Positions 1 through 10,455 of a DNA stretch of 64,000 nucleotides are shown piece after piece. This DNA comes from Argyresthia goedartella (Eukaryota; Arthropoda; Insecta; Lepidoptera; Argyresthiidae). The notes under the pieces were generated by a model. The model had not been told where the DNA came from. It was given only the letters and a program-made list of their open reading frames with translations, and did not search any database. The stretch lies in NCBI GenBank assembly GCA_949825045.1, contig OX463807.1:39638749-39702748 (forward strand), read 5' to 3'. The stretch's first letter is position 1. Every line of letters begins with the position of its first letter. The translations under genes and the position numbers were made by a program.

Positions 1-144
1 CTAGATCTTATGAAGAAAACACAAGAGAAGTATTTTTTTATTAAGTAGGCAGTAGTTAATTAGGTTACATTTCACTTATTTGTGTAATAAAATGATTAAT
101 TAATTAAATAGTCCCTGTCTACCTACACTGATTACTTAGAACTA

Positions 145-3100
145 CTAGTCGGTATCTGACAGAGAAATAGGTAAGGGGCAAATATTATTGAAGGCTCTTT
201 TGATAAGGCCTTTTGTTGTTTGGATGACGGCGACCCTCGTTTCGCCATCTTGACCGTCGTGTGTCTTCGCGATGCGTCCCAACTTCCACTGGCAGGGTGG
301 TAAGCGATCGTCCTTCACCAGCACAATTGAGCCGACGGTGAGGTTAGGTCCCTTTGTGCTCCTCCACTTGCACCTCTGCTGTAGGAGACCCAGGTACTCT
401 CGAGACCACCGCTTCCAGAAGTCCTGTTGTATCTGTTGGAGTTGTTGGAAGTGATTTAACTTATTCCTCGATACATCTTGGTATTCGTAGTCCGCCAGAG
501 ACGTGTACGATCTACCGATCAGAAAGTGAGCTGGCGTAAGAATGGGAAAATCATCATTATTAGCATTAGGTATGGGACACAATGGGCGCGAGTTTAATAT
601 TGCCTCAATTTGAGTAAGAACCGTAGAGAATTCTTCAAATGTTAATAAGGCTTGACTTAATACCCTCTTAAGATGAAGCTTACAGCTGCCAATTGCAGCT
701 TCATGTAGGCCGCCTAGATGCGGGCTGTAGGGGGGTAAGAATTTCCAGGAAATACCTTCGTTTGCAAGGAAGTTGGTAAGTTCGCTAAAATCTTCGTTTA
801 GGTATCTGTATAGTTCTACTAAATCATTATTTGCTCCACGGAATGTGGTCGAGTTGTCACTTACCATTTGACTTGGTTTACCTCTTCTGCATATGAATCG
901 CCGGAAGGCGGCAATAAAGGCTTGTGATTCTAAACCTGAAACCAACTCAATGTGAACTGCCCTTGTCGATGAGCAAACAAACATAGCTATCCAACATTTG
1001 TAAGACTTGAAACCACGCCCCCTTCTATCTCGAATTGAATAGGGCCCAGCATAATCACAAAATGTTGTGTGGAATGGCGGTGAAGGAGTAGTTCTTATTG
1101 TAGGTAGTTGACCCATAATGGGTACGTGTATGAGTGGTTTTGCTTTGAAACATGTAACGCATTTGTGTACAATTTTGTTAGCCAGACCTTTTCCATTTAA
1201 TGGCCAGTACTGCTCTCTCATGCATGCTAGCAGTAGCTGTGGACCACAATGGAAGAGTTTGATATGCATGTTTCTCATTATAGTTTCAGTGAGTATGTGT
1301 TTTGGATGCAAAATTATAGGATGTTTTTTAGTTTCGGGAATGTTTGATAGGTTTAACCTTCCTCCAACTTTCAACAGGCCATCTTCAAAAAACGGGTTAA
1401 GGCATTTAATATTTGATGACGTTGGTATTGATTTATTCTGACTTAAAAGTTTGTATTCAATAGGTAGTGATGTTATTTGTGCGCGCATAATTAGTTTATG
1501 CATCGAATCATTTAATTCTTGAACGGACAGCGGTCCGCTTATTTTATTACAAGGATTTTGTAGGTTATTGGTGAATCGCAGAGTATAGGCAAACACTCGC
1601 GATAATTTTTTGTCGTTTGAATATTTATGAAACAATTTATCTATGAAATTATTCTCGATGTTTGTTGGGTTAACTAAGGATATAGTTTGTTCTGTGTCCT
1701 TTGTTTGTATTTGTGTGTTAGTTTGATTGTGCAGAGGCCACTGCGCCGTTTGACCAGATAGCCAGGCGGGACCCGACCACCACAGATTGCTTTTTCTTAA
1801 TATATGAGGTTGAATTCCTCTCGATATAATGTCAGCTGGATTTTCAGCCGAACACACCCAATGCCAGTCTTCGATCTTGGTTAATCTCTGAATTTCCGCT
1901 ACTCTGTTACTGATGAAAGTACCTAGTTTAGGTGGCGGTGTTTTTATCCACGCCAATACCACCTGTGAGTCAGACCATAGGTATATTTTACTGACTCGTT
2001 TGGCAAGGTTATTGCCTTGTGATTCCATTACTTGTGATAACAATACCGCTGCGCGTAATTCTAAGCGGGGTATTGTTTCCTCTCTAGCAATTCTAGACTT
2101 TGTGCATAACAAATGCACCTGTATATTACCTAAATTATCAATGGAACGTAAATAAATTGCAATTCCGTAACATGTTTTTGAACTATCTGCAAACCCATGC
2201 AGTTCTAGTGTTACGTAATTGTTTATGATTGTGCGTCTCGGTATGGATAGATTGTTTAAAGAAAATAGACTCCTATAGTAAGATATCCATTCTCTTGTTA
2301 AAGCGGGCGATAGGGTTTCGTCCCATGAAGTTTTATCCTGCCATAGTTTTTTAATAAAACATTTAGCTGTCACTAAAACGGGACTAATTAAGCCCGTAGG
2401 ATCATAGATAGCTGAAATTATAGACAGGACCTTTCTTTTCGTAAGTCGATCTGGCATTGGTTGTTCTTTGAATGAGAATTGTAAACAATCTGTGTGGCTG
2501 CACCATGTGATACCTAATAGTTTGTGTGTGTTATTTCCGCTCTCGGTCGGATTTGTTGAGTCGGTGTTACATACCTTTTTTAATATGGTTTTTGAGTTCG
2601 ACTTCCATTTTCGTAGATTGAAGCAGGCTGTACGCAGGATGGCCGCTACTTGCGTTGCTGTCTCGATTAGCGCTGCTTCGTCGTCGCCTCCATAGATCCA
2701 GTCATCGTAGTAGAATGAACCTTTTATTGCTTCGGCTGCTGTAGGGTATTTACCTTCGAATTCGGTTGCTAGCTGCAGTAGGCATCTCGTGGCTATGTAG
2801 GGGGCCGCCTTCAAGCCAAAACTGAGAGTAGTTAATGTGTAGGTACGTAGAGGATCGGTTGAGTTTTCCCTCCATAGTATATTTTGTAGGTTTTGTTGTG
2901 ATTGATCAATATTGACCTGGCAAAACATTTTCTGTATATCTGCATTTACTACAAATTTGTAAGTTCTAAATCTTACTAGTATATTGATTAGGCTATCTTG
3001 AAATATCGTACCCTTATATTGAATATCGTTAAGCGATTTTCCAGTGTCTGTTGGACATGATGCGTCAAAGACAACCCTCACTGGGGTTGATAATTTTTCG

Positions 3101-5463
3101 ATATTAATTACCGCGTGATGCGGTAAGTAGACTTGGGGTCCTACATTGGAGTATTCCATCTCTTTCATGCGGCCCGCTTGTTGGAAATCTCTCATGAATT
3201 GGACGTATTGTTTTTTATATTCTGAATTTTTACTAAATTTGTTTTCTAATGACAGAAATCTCTTATAGGCAATGTGTCTTGATCTACCTAAACTTGAAGC
3301 AGGTTCTTTTAGAGGTATTTTTACGACAAACTTTCCCTCAGAATCTCGATTATGCGTCATAAAGACACTTTCGCACTCCGTGATATCATCATTGGAAAGT
3401 GTGGAATTTTCCTCAGTTTCGAAAATGCTTCTCATTTGTTGTTGAATGAAATGACATCTAGTTTGCTGGCGTACTGGCCCCGTCGTCGAGCCAGTCACGA
3501 TCCAGCCCAATTTGGTTTTTTGCAAAGTCGGTAAGTTAGTTCCTAATTCGTGTCGGTTTACGCACAATAGGTCATAGAATTTTTCGGCGCCCAGTATCAT
3601 GTCGATTTCGCCGGCTGAATTGAATCCATCATCAGCCAGTCGGAATCGTTTAGGTATGATAAGATTTCCTATATCATAGTTAGGTAGGTTGCAGATTGTA
3701 GGTACAATATAGCAAGATAGATCCACAGAAAATGGTTCGGTTCTAGAGTGAATAATAACGTTACAATAGTGTTTAACGTTTATTATTGTGTTGCTGATAC
3801 CCATGACATCGGTATCTGTGTTGTGTACAGGTAGGTTTAGTTTTTTGTGTGCCCTTTCTGTTATGTAGCACGATTGCGAGCCGGAATCCAATAGGATTCT
3901 CATGCTTTGTTGTTTGTTTTCGTGATCGGTTATGTTTACTACAGCTGTAGATAAGAAAACATGCTTGTTTTGCATCGGCTGTGAACAAGCATTGTCATTT
4001 GACGTGTTGATTTGCTTAATATGCAAGTTTATAGATTGATTTTCGGATGTAGATTGTTGTTGTGGGGTGTATAGCGTCATAGGACGAGATACGCTCGGTT
4101 GTGTAGGTAATCGCTCGGGATTATAGGTAGGACGAGATGTGTTCGGTTGTGTAGGTAATCGCTCGGGATTATAAATAGATTGCTCGTTCGCTGGAGTAGG
4201 TATAGTAGGTATGTGTAACAAAGTATGATGTTTACCTGAACACTTGGTACACTTGCTGGCTCGGCAGTTCGGCACCGCGTGATTCGATCTCAGGCAGTTA
4301 GTGCAGAGTCGTAACCTCTTCGCAGCTCGGCTGCGAGCTATAGGGCTAAGGGCTAGGAACTGTGTACACTGATTTAGGTAGTGGGTGCCCTTGCAAAAAG
4401 GGCAGTGATTATGCTGGGTAGTAGGTGGTTTTGTTACCTTGTTAGCTTCCGGATTGTTGCGGGACGTGGTTATCATCGCCTTTTCAGTTGTATTACTCGA
4501 ATTCCGGTTTGTATTTTCAACAGCTTGGTTGCTGCTCATCGACTCCAAAAGGTCAGCTCGGGACCTCAAAAAAGTCTTGAAATCCTGTAATGTAGGAAGT
4601 TCACGTGAGTTGGATTTTTCTTCCCATTTTAGTTGTAGTGACTTTTCTAGCTTGCTAGATAAAAAGAAAATTATCAATATATCCCAGTTTTCGGTTGCTA
4701 TATTTAAGCTTCTTAGGGTTCTAAGGTGTTTCGATATGTTATCACCCATGCCCCTTAGTGCCATTGGATTCGATTGTACGCTATCGATGCCGAAAAGCGC
4801 TCGCAAATGATTGTAGACCAATACTTTTGGGTTATTATAGCGTTCGCAAAGTAATTGCCATGCTATGCTGTACCCTTCCTCCGAATATTCCAGCGCTCCT
4901 ATAACTTCCAAAGCACTGCCCTTTAGACAACTTCTCAAATATTTATATTTTTGTATGGGCTTCAGGTTACCCTGATTTATAAGTGCGTCGAAAGTATCTC
5001 GGAATTCGATCCACTGTGTAATGTCTCCATTAAATGAGGGTAGGCTAATATCTGGGTACCTAATGGAATCGCTAGCATCTGAGCTATGTTTGCAATGATG
5101 TGTAGGTTCTTGTAAGTCGGTCTGGTCTGTCGCTTTTTGATTTAAAGTGCCTTTGGCTTTAGCTATGTATTGATAATACTGAGATTCGAAGGAGTCTCTT
5201 TCGAGTAACTGCTTGTCAATATCTGAGCAGAGGGTTTCGATATTACTTTGTATTTTATCAAACTGTAAAAACTCGAGTTGCATTTTGTCTGTGCGCAGCC
5301 CAAGCTCGATTATTTGTTCGGCAGTTATCGTTTCGGGTTTTATGGATGCTATAAATTTGACAAATAGGGTCATTTTCCCTTTTATAATCCCTCGCTTTCT
5401 TATTAGTTCTGATATGCTCTCAGGTTTAGATTTCTCTACGGTTGCCACGTCGTTATTGGGCAT
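145..5463 (-). CDS. BEL/Pao gag-pol polyprotein, intact reading frame
   Basis: The 1772-residue single frame opens at an ATG (5463) and has the full BEL/Pao order. The gag-like region (DUF1759 type) covers about residues 1-330. Cysteine-histidine knuckles lie at about 355-420 (CPFCKGTHYLNQC and CTNCLRSNH). The aspartic protease has ILLDSGSQSCYIT near 525. Reverse transcriptase has YYDDW near 919, a variant of the usual YVDD. RNase H shows HGFADSS near 1091, then PRLELRAAVL and WSDSQVVLAWI. Integrase has an HHCC finger near 1400 (CVTCFKAKP) and candidate acidic residues at FCDYAGPY (~1469), SDNSTTF (~1535) and GGLHEAAIG (~1586). A DUF5641-like tail closes the protein. No frameshift or stop was seen. 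The product would make virus-like particles and copy the element RNA into DNA. Family assignment is very firm. Confidence 0.95.
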   Translation of the reverse strand: MPNNDVATVEKSKPESISELIRKRGIIKGKMTLFVKFIASIKPETITAEQIIELGLRTDKMQLEFLQFDKIQSNIETLCSDIDKQLLERDSFESQYYQYIAKAKGTLNQKATDQTDLQEPTHHCKHSSDASDSIRYPDISLPSFNGDITQWIEFRDTFDALINQGNLKPIQKYKYLRSCLKGSALEVIGALEYSEEGYSIAWQLLCERYNNPKVLVYNHLRALFGIDSVQSNPMALRGMGDNISKHLRTLRSLNIATENWDILIIFFLSSKLEKSLQLKWEEKSNSRELPTLQDFKTFLRSRADLLESMSSNQAVENTNRNSSNTTEKAMITTSRNNPEANKVTKPPTTQHNHCPFCKGTHYLNQCTQFLALSPIARSRAAKRLRLCTNCLRSNHAVPNCRASKCTKCSGKHHTLLHIPTIPTPANEQSIYNPERLPTQPNTSRPTYNPERLPTQPSVSRPMTLYTPQQQSTSENQSINLHIKQINTSNDNACSQPMQNKHVFLSTAVVNITDHENKQQSMRILLDSGSQSCYITERAHKKLNLPVHNTDTDVMGISNTIINVKHYCNVIIHSRTEPFSVDLSCYIVPTICNLPNYDIGNLIIPKRFRLADDGFNSAGEIDMILGAEKFYDLLCVNRHELGTNLPTLQKTKLGWIVTGSTTGPVRQQTRCHFIQQQMRSIFETEENSTLSNDDITECESVFMTHNRDSEGKFVVKIPLKEPASSLGRSRHIAYKRFLSLENKFSKNSEYKKQYVQFMRDFQQAGRMKEMEYSNVGPQVYLPHHAVINIEKLSTPVRVVFDASCPTDTGKSLNDIQYKGTIFQDSLINILVRFRTYKFVVNADIQKMFCQVNIDQSQQNLQNILWRENSTDPLRTYTLTTLSFGLKAAPYIATRCLLQLATEFEGKYPTAAEAIKGSFYYDDWIYGGDDEAALIETATQVAAILRTACFNLRKWKSNSKTILKKVCNTDSTNPTESGNNTHKLLGITWCSHTDCLQFSFKEQPMPDRLTKRKVLSIISAIYDPTGLISPVLVTAKCFIKKLWQDKTSWDETLSPALTREWISYYRSLFSLNNLSIPRRTIINNYVTLELHGFADSSKTCYGIAIYLRSIDNLGNIQVHLLCTKSRIAREETIPRLELRAAVLLSQVMESQGNNLAKRVSKIYLWSDSQVVLAWIKTPPPKLGTFISNRVAEIQRLTKIEDWHWVCSAENPADIISRGIQPHILRKSNLWWSGPAWLSGQTAQWPLHNQTNTQIQTKDTEQTISLVNPTNIENNFIDKLFHKYSNDKKLSRVFAYTLRFTNNLQNPCNKISGPLSVQELNDSMHKLIMRAQITSLPIEYKLLSQNKSIPTSSNIKCLNPFFEDGLLKVGGRLNLSNIPETKKHPIILHPKHILTETIMRNMHIKLFHCGPQLLLACMREQYWPLNGKGLANKIVHKCVTCFKAKPLIHVPIMGQLPTIRTTPSPPFHTTFCDYAGPYSIRDRRGRGFKSYKCWIAMFVCSSTRAVHIELVSGLESQAFIAAFRRFICRRGKPSQMVSDNSTTFRGANNDLVELYRYLNEDFSELTNFLANEGISWKFLPPYSPHLGGLHEAAIGSCKLHLKRVLSQALLTFEEFSTVLTQIEAILNSRPLCPIPNANNDDFPILTPAHFLIGRSYTSLADYEYQDVSRNKLNHFQQLQQIQQDFWKRWSREYLGLLQQRCKWRSTKGPNLTVGSIVLVKDDRLPPCQWKLGRIAKTHDGQDGETRVAVIQTTKGLIKRAFNNICPLPISLSDTD

Positions 5464-6160
5464 TTTAGCTAATGGGAATATTTAGATAGATAGATATAGA
5501 TAGATATTGTTTGATAGGTAGATTAACGACGAATTTCCTCAGAGTCTCGTTTGTGCGTCATACAGACACTATCGCGTTCCTTGATATCATCATATGGAAA
5601 TGTCGAAATTTACCAATAATTTACCTACTAATAACGGTGTATAGATAAAATAAATGGGGGGGAAATTTTGTGCCAACTCACGTGATCGGTAGATACTTAT
5701 GTTTTTATGTCTCTCGTCTCTGGCGCGCCTTTCGTCCAACAGCAGGGGCGGCTCCTCGGCTTCCGACGGGTCTCGAGTCCAGTCTCGGCTGGACGCTCCA
5801 CCGGGCTTCGGATATGCTGCTCCTTGTATGTCCGTTGGGTTTCGGCTGCTCGGTGATTTGATTCTCGGCTGATGGTCTTCAGATGTTGGGGGGCACACGC
5901 GGGACGCACGTGGTAATGTCTTAGTGTGTTTTCCTGGGGTTTCGCCTTGCAGGATCACGTTCTTCGACGCCTCGTGGTCGCTTTTACTTGTTCTAATGCA
6001 GGAACGAATTTCAGACGGCTGTTGAAACGAATACGCGGCAATAACGCGGCAATACGCAAGATGGCTGCGACCATGTGCTCGCGCCTTTGTCCTTGTCGCG
6101 GGCGGCGCGGCGGCGTATTTGCAGGTTTCTTCCGTCCAATTTCTTCACTGCGTTATTTCG
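5464..6160 (-). other. 5' leader of BEL-1, no gene
   Basis: About 700 bases lie between the polyprotein ATG and the primer-binding site. They hold a GATA-type simple repeat just upstream of the ATG (about 5482-5506) and a GC-rich stretch (5700-6130). Short open frames on both strands show no domain resemblance and are treated as chance. Confidence 0.6.
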
Positions 6161-6176
6161 AACGTCGGGGTCACCA
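6161..6176 (-). other. Probable primer-binding site of BEL-1
   Basis: On the minus strand this reads TGGTGACCCCGACGTT, following an ATTTTCA tract. It matches the usual appearance of a tRNA primer-binding site just inside a 5' LTR, beginning TGG. The tRNA species was not determined. Confidence 0.65.
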
Positions 6177-6180
6177 TGAA

Positions 6181-6452
6181 AATGGGTGCCCCAAATAATA
6201 GGTGTTTAGGTTTTATCTGAAGATATTTAATTCGGTTTGTACAAGGTATTCGCAGCTCGGGCTCTAATGCGAGAATGGTGGTTAAATCGAGTTGAACGAA
6301 ATTTATATAATATGGTTAATTAGCGCCATCTAGCCTTTATTAGTCGAACCACCTCTAAAGGTATCGATTTAGGGTATAGTTGTGGGTGAGGTGGTTCGTA
6401 CTATGGAAGACTAGATGGCGCTGTACATTGATGCTATGATGTCATTTTGACA
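6181..6452 (-). repeat. Probable 5' LTR of BEL-1 with internal inverted repeat
   Basis: The segment next to the primer-binding site, read on the minus strand, could run from TGTCAAAATGACATC to GGGGCACCCA, giving TG...CA ends. Inside it are two long arms, 6322-6356 and 6387-6422, that are inverted copies of each other (AGCGCCATCTAG ... CGAACCACCTC) with only a few mismatches and a loop of about 30 bases. The outer edge is a guess because the partner LTR is outside the window. Confidence 0.5.
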
Positions 6453-6504
6453 GCTGTTGGTTTTCCAAATTTTAAATAAATAAATAAATAAATTATTACT
6501 CACT

Positions 6505-6950
6505 GACCAACTTAAGGTGTCGGACGAGTGCATTGGTGCTGTCAGTGTGGTCCACCGGCTAGGTGCTAAGGGGGCGAAAACCAGACCCCTGCTTGTTCGC
6601 TTCTCATAGTGGCAGCCCGTAGCAAGGTGTGGGGACTGAAAAAGGCGCTCAAGGGTTCGGGCACAACTGTGACCGAATTTCTGACAAAAACGCGCCACGA
6701 AGTCTTCGCAGCGGTGCGCAGGCACTTCGGGATGAGCAGCGTCTGGACCTCCGAAGGCAGGATCATCGTTGCGCTGCCAGAGTCACGTCACAAAGTTGAG
6801 TGCATGGGTGACCTACAGCGGCTGACAACTAGGTATCCGAGTAAGGACGTCCTGCCGCCATCATCCGACAAGGCAAAGAAGCCTGCAGCGAGCGTGAACT
6901 CCAGCGCCATCAAGACCGTCACGACCAGGAAGGGTGCTCAAGCTAAGTGA
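6505..6950 (+). pseudogene. ORF1 C-terminal part of element A
   Basis: Reading begins in one frame (VVHRLGAKGAKTRPLLVRFS, 6530-6605) and continues after a shift near 6607 into an open frame ending at 6950 (WGLKKALKGSG ... VWTSEGRIIV). The pattern of a short nucleic-acid-binding core, then a VWT-x-GRI strand and a basic tail, is that of the C-terminal domain of ORF1 proteins in jockey/CR1-type elements. These chaperone element RNA. No start codon or N-terminal zinc or coiled-coil part is present. Confidence 0.6.
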
Positions 6951-7521
6951 GGTGGTCGCATCTTCACAAGACCACTTATATCACAGGTATCATTCCACGA
7001 GGCGACTATTTTATCCGACAACTGTGGGTCAGAGTGTCGATAAGGGGGCGGAAGCCCCCAAAACGAAAAAAAAAATCTAAGTTTTTTTTCCTTGGCGCCC
7101 CCTTTATCTACACTCCAACCAAGACGTGCGGTTCGTGGTTTGTGTCTTTTCATTTTCGGATGTACGGACCGGACGGCCGCGGCCATTGGTTGCGTTTCGG
7201 TTCCATTCTTGGTCTTGTTTGTTTGTTAAATAAATATATATATATATTTTTCCATGCTGTGTTCGTGATAAGTAGAAGTCAGAATCCAGAACTTATATGT
7301 TTGATTTAAATCTCTGTATTCGTCTATCTGTAGTAGTTATTGTTATTTGTTACTTGTGAGATGATATAACAAACAATCTCTTTCCTCAATCCTAGGGTGG
7401 GTCTGGGTCTAAGCATGAAGCTTATTGATTAGAAATTTTAATTAGTTTACTTTTGATTTTAGAATATTTATAACTTAATAGGTATATATAATATTTTATA
7501 TTGATAAGTATATTTATATAT
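6951..7521 (+). other. Spacer between ORF1 and ORF2 of element A
   Basis: This stretch is AT-rich in its second half and contains short A and T runs and a (TA)n tract near 7231. No coding segment or RNA gene was recognised. Confidence 0.5.
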
Positions 7522-8737
7522 ATGGATATTCTACCTGATCTTATTAATCAAAGTTTCCTTTCGTGTTCTTCTAGCGACGATGATTTTTTGAGTGCGGAAA
7601 GCAATGACTCCTCTATAGAGGAACCTCTATCTGTCAAAATTAAGACTGTCTTTGGTGGTGTGGAGGAAAATCTAAACATCGTACATATAAATGCACAAAG
7701 CATCCATTCCAGCTATCCGGACCTGCTCGATGCTTTTAGTAAACAATGCGTGGACGGCATTCTTGTCTCCGAGTCGTTCCTCAAGCCCTCGCTGCCATCC
7801 TCATTGTATTCCCTTCCAGGTTACAGGCTGTAAAGGAACGACAGAGTCGGGAAGGCCGATGGGGGCGTCGCTATCTATCTACGTGCGGAAATTCCGTGCA
7901 AGGTGATCAGTGCGTCCCCTAGTCAATACTCCGAGTCTGCTGAACATCTCTTTCTCGAAATCATTCTTCACCACAACAAGGTCCTCCTCGGTGTTCTTTA
8001 TAGTCCCTCTCTTCGCATCGATTATTTCGATTCCTTTGAATCACTCCTCAATGAACTGACACCACTTTATAATGATTCCCTCATTCTTGGTGATTTCAAT
8101 ACCTGTCTCCTTAAACACAATCCACGGTCTGCCAGACTCAAGTCCATGGTTGACTCCTTTAATCTGCATATTCTGCCGCTTGATGCCACCCATTCCCAAC
8201 CTCATTGCTCTCCCTCGCTTCTCGACATTATGATCATTTCCAATTTGGACAAGGTCGCAATACACGGTCAGCTAAGTTCTCCTTTCTCTTATCATGACCT
8301 CATTCATCTTTCTTATAAGATATGGCCGCTCAAGAACAGAGCGAAATTCCTTTATATCCGGAACTTTAAGGATATCATGAGTCCCTTTTGTCTGATACCA
8401 TGTCGATGGACTGGTCCCCTGTCACTACCAGTAAGACTGTTGATAATAAAATCGCCAATTTTAATTCTATAGTTCTGGGTCTCTATGACAAGCACGCACC
8501 TACAAAAAAATGAGGGTTAAACACCACCCTGCCCCTTGGCTAACAGACACTATTAAGTGCCTAATGGCCAAGAGGAATAGAGCCAAGTGTAGATACCGCA
8601 GGAATCCGACAGATGATAATTTCCTCTCTTACAAACCCTTCGCAACCGTTGCAACCGTCTCTGTCGCGATGCTAAACGTCGGCACATACACGAATGCATT
8701 GAGAACTACACTCCAGCTCAGGTGTGGAAATTCCTGA
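7522..8737 (+). pseudogene. ORF2 endonuclease region of element A
   Basis: An ATG at 7522 opens a frame with an acidic leader followed by LNIVHINAQSIHSS, the N-terminal strand of an APE-type endonuclease. A TAA at 7831-7833 interrupts the frame directly after PGYRL, yet the same frame continues with RNDRVGKADGGVAIYLR and ILGDFNT, the usual next motifs. The frame then breaks near 8375 and again near 8505 and 8635; the shifted pieces still read as linker sequence (HHPAPWLTDTIKCLMAKRNR). The endonuclease nicks target DNA for target-primed reverse transcription. This copy cannot make it without those breaks. Confidence 0.8.
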
Positions 8738-10455
8738 GAACGCTTGGTGTAGGTAAGGCCCGGGACCTACATGCTGGTAATGTAGATCTCAACGGTCTCA
8801 ACCAGTTTCTTTCTGCCCCGCCTGTTATGATGGATCCCACTGTCAAACAAGCCATGCTTCAGAGCCTGCGCTCGAAGTCCTTACCCAACACCACACCATT
8901 CAACTTGAATAATGTTGGAATCGATGCGGTCAAGAAGGCGCTATTGGCAGTCAATTCGAAAGCTGTAGGCGATGACAAAATTTGCCTTAAAATGCTACTG
9001 ACAATCCTTGACGAACTATTACCAGCAATAACACACGTTATAAACTTTTCTTTAGCTAATGGTGTATTCCCCATAGTGTGGAAGAAAGCACTAGTCATCC
9101 CACTACCCAAAACCTCCAGTCCCACCTCTTTCAAAGAGTACCGTCCCATTTCAATCCTGCCCATCCTCTCCAAAGTCCTTGAGACCATTGTCCATAACCA
9201 GCTTTCCTACTACCTCTCCTCAAACAATCTGCTAAACACGTTCCAGTCAGGATTCCGACCGGGTCATAGCACCGTCACGGCTCTGCTGAAAGTCACAGAT
9301 GACATCCAGCTAGCCATGGACCGCAAACAGCTTTCCGTGTTGGCTTTACTTGATTTCAGTAGTGCCTTCAACAGCGTAGATTTCGACATTCTCGTTGAGC
9401 TTCTCAGATCCCTGAACGTCTCTTCCTTCTCTGCCAGCTGGTTCGACTCTTATTTGAGGGATCGGCAACAGCAAATCAGGACGGAAGAGACATCCACTGA
9501 ATGGTGTGACCTCCTTTCAGGCGTCCCTCAAGGTGGTATTCTTTCTCCTCTTCTATTCTCGATTTTCATAAACTCCATCTCGGACATCCTGTCTTCTTCA
9601 TATCATCTTTATGCTGATGATCTCCAGATTTATCGCCACTTCTCTCATAACGATGTAAACTCTGCTGTGGAGGCATTGAACGTTGATCTGGAGGGGGTGA
9701 GAAGCTGGGCTTCATCCTTCGGACTCCTGGTTAACCCGAGCAAGTCCCAGGCCATGATTATAGGCACCAGACAATCTCTTAACTTGTTGCAGCAACAGCC
9801 CATTCCACCTGTCACTTTTAATGGTACCACAATCGTGTATAGCGATAAAGCTAAAAACCTGGGTCTTATCTTCGACAACCAGCTGTCCTGGTCATTGCAT
9901 GTCAATGAGGTCAGTCGACGAGTATTTGCTACTTTTCACTCTTTCAGGAAACTTCAGTACTTTTTGCCTCGACAGACCAAAATTAGTCTCGCTCAGTCTC
10001 TCCTTCTACCCCTCATCGATTATGCTGATGTCTGCTGGGTCAGTGCTAACGAAGAATTACTGAACAAACTCGAACGACTTCAAAATCTCGGGATTCGGTT
10101 TATCTTCGGGCTGCGCAAATACGACCATGTATCACAGCATCGCAAAGAGCTGAAGTGGCTGCCAATACGTCTTCGTCGGGATTCTCACATCCTCAACATC
10201 CTCTACAACATTTTACGCAATCCACGCTATCCAACCTTCTTACAAGACCGTTTTCCATTTCTTTCTTCCAGCAGGCCTCGGAGAACTCACGCGCTTTCAA
10301 TGCTCACAACCCCACAGCATAACACCGCGTCCTACGAGCATGGGTTTAGATTCCGGGCCATTCAATTGTGGAATGCACTCCCCTGCACTATCAGGGACAG
10401 TCCTTCTCTTAATATATTTAAAAGTCGCGTGAAGAAGCATTACCTTACTCTTTAG
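8722..10455 (+). CDS. ORF2 reverse transcriptase region of element A (fragment without own start)
   Basis: The frame is open for 577 codons but has no ATG at its left edge; it is the continuation of the broken endonuclease frame. Motifs in order: KALVIPLPKT, YRPISILPILSK, FQSGFRPGHSTVTALL, ALLDFSSAFNSVDF (first catalytic Asp), SGVPQGGILSPLLFSIF, YHLYADDLQIY (YADD active site), LVNPSKSQAMII, KNLGLIFDNQLSW, and the C-terminal LERLQNLGIRFIFGL and FRFRAIQLWNALP. All core reverse transcriptase motifs look intact. The stop at 10453-10455 is followed by an AT-rich 3' UTR. Confidence 0.9.
   Translation: MWKFLRTLGVGKARDLHAGNVDLNGLNQFLSAPPVMMDPTVKQAMLQSLRSKSLPNTTPFNLNNVGIDAVKKALLAVNSKAVGDDKICLKMLLTILDELLPAITHVINFSLANGVFPIVWKKALVIPLPKTSSPTSFKEYRPISILPILSKVLETIVHNQLSYYLSSNNLLNTFQSGFRPGHSTVTALLKVTDDIQLAMDRKQLSVLALLDFSSAFNSVDFDILVELLRSLNVSSFSASWFDSYLRDRQQQIRTEETSTEWCDLLSGVPQGGILSPLLFSIFINSISDILSSSYHLYADDLQIYRHFSHNDVNSAVEALNVDLEGVRSWASSFGLLVNPSKSQAMIIGTRQSLNLLQQQPIPPVTFNGTTIVYSDKAKNLGLIFDNQLSWSLHVNEVSRRVFATFHSFRKLQYFLPRQTKISLAQSLLLPLIDYADVCWVSANEELLNKLERLQNLGIRFIFGLRKYDHVSQHRKELKWLPIRLRRDSHILNILYNILRNPRYPTFLQDRFPFLSSSRPRRTHALSMLTTPQHNTASYEHGFRFRAIQLWNALPCTIRDSPSLNIFKSRVKKHYLTL

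Larger units (their letters stand above)
1..6452 (-). mobile_element. BEL/Pao LTR retrotransposon BEL-1 (3' end off-window)
   Basis: The element reads right to left. From its 5' side it has a probable LTR (about 6181-6452), a primer-binding-site-like TGGTGACCCCGACG on the minus strand (6161-6176), a leader of about 700 bases, and one unbroken polyprotein ending at 145. Bases 1-144 after the stop are AT-rich and show no match to the proposed 5' LTR, so the 3' LTR probably lies beyond the window edge. The open polyprotein makes this the best preserved LTR element here and suggests recent activity; the 5' LTR boundary remains uncertain without its partner. Confidence 0.85.

Noticed and set aside
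5590..5958. 122-codon minus frame in the BEL-1 leader
   Set aside because: No similarity to gag or other families; it overlaps other equally long frames in a GC-rich stretch.
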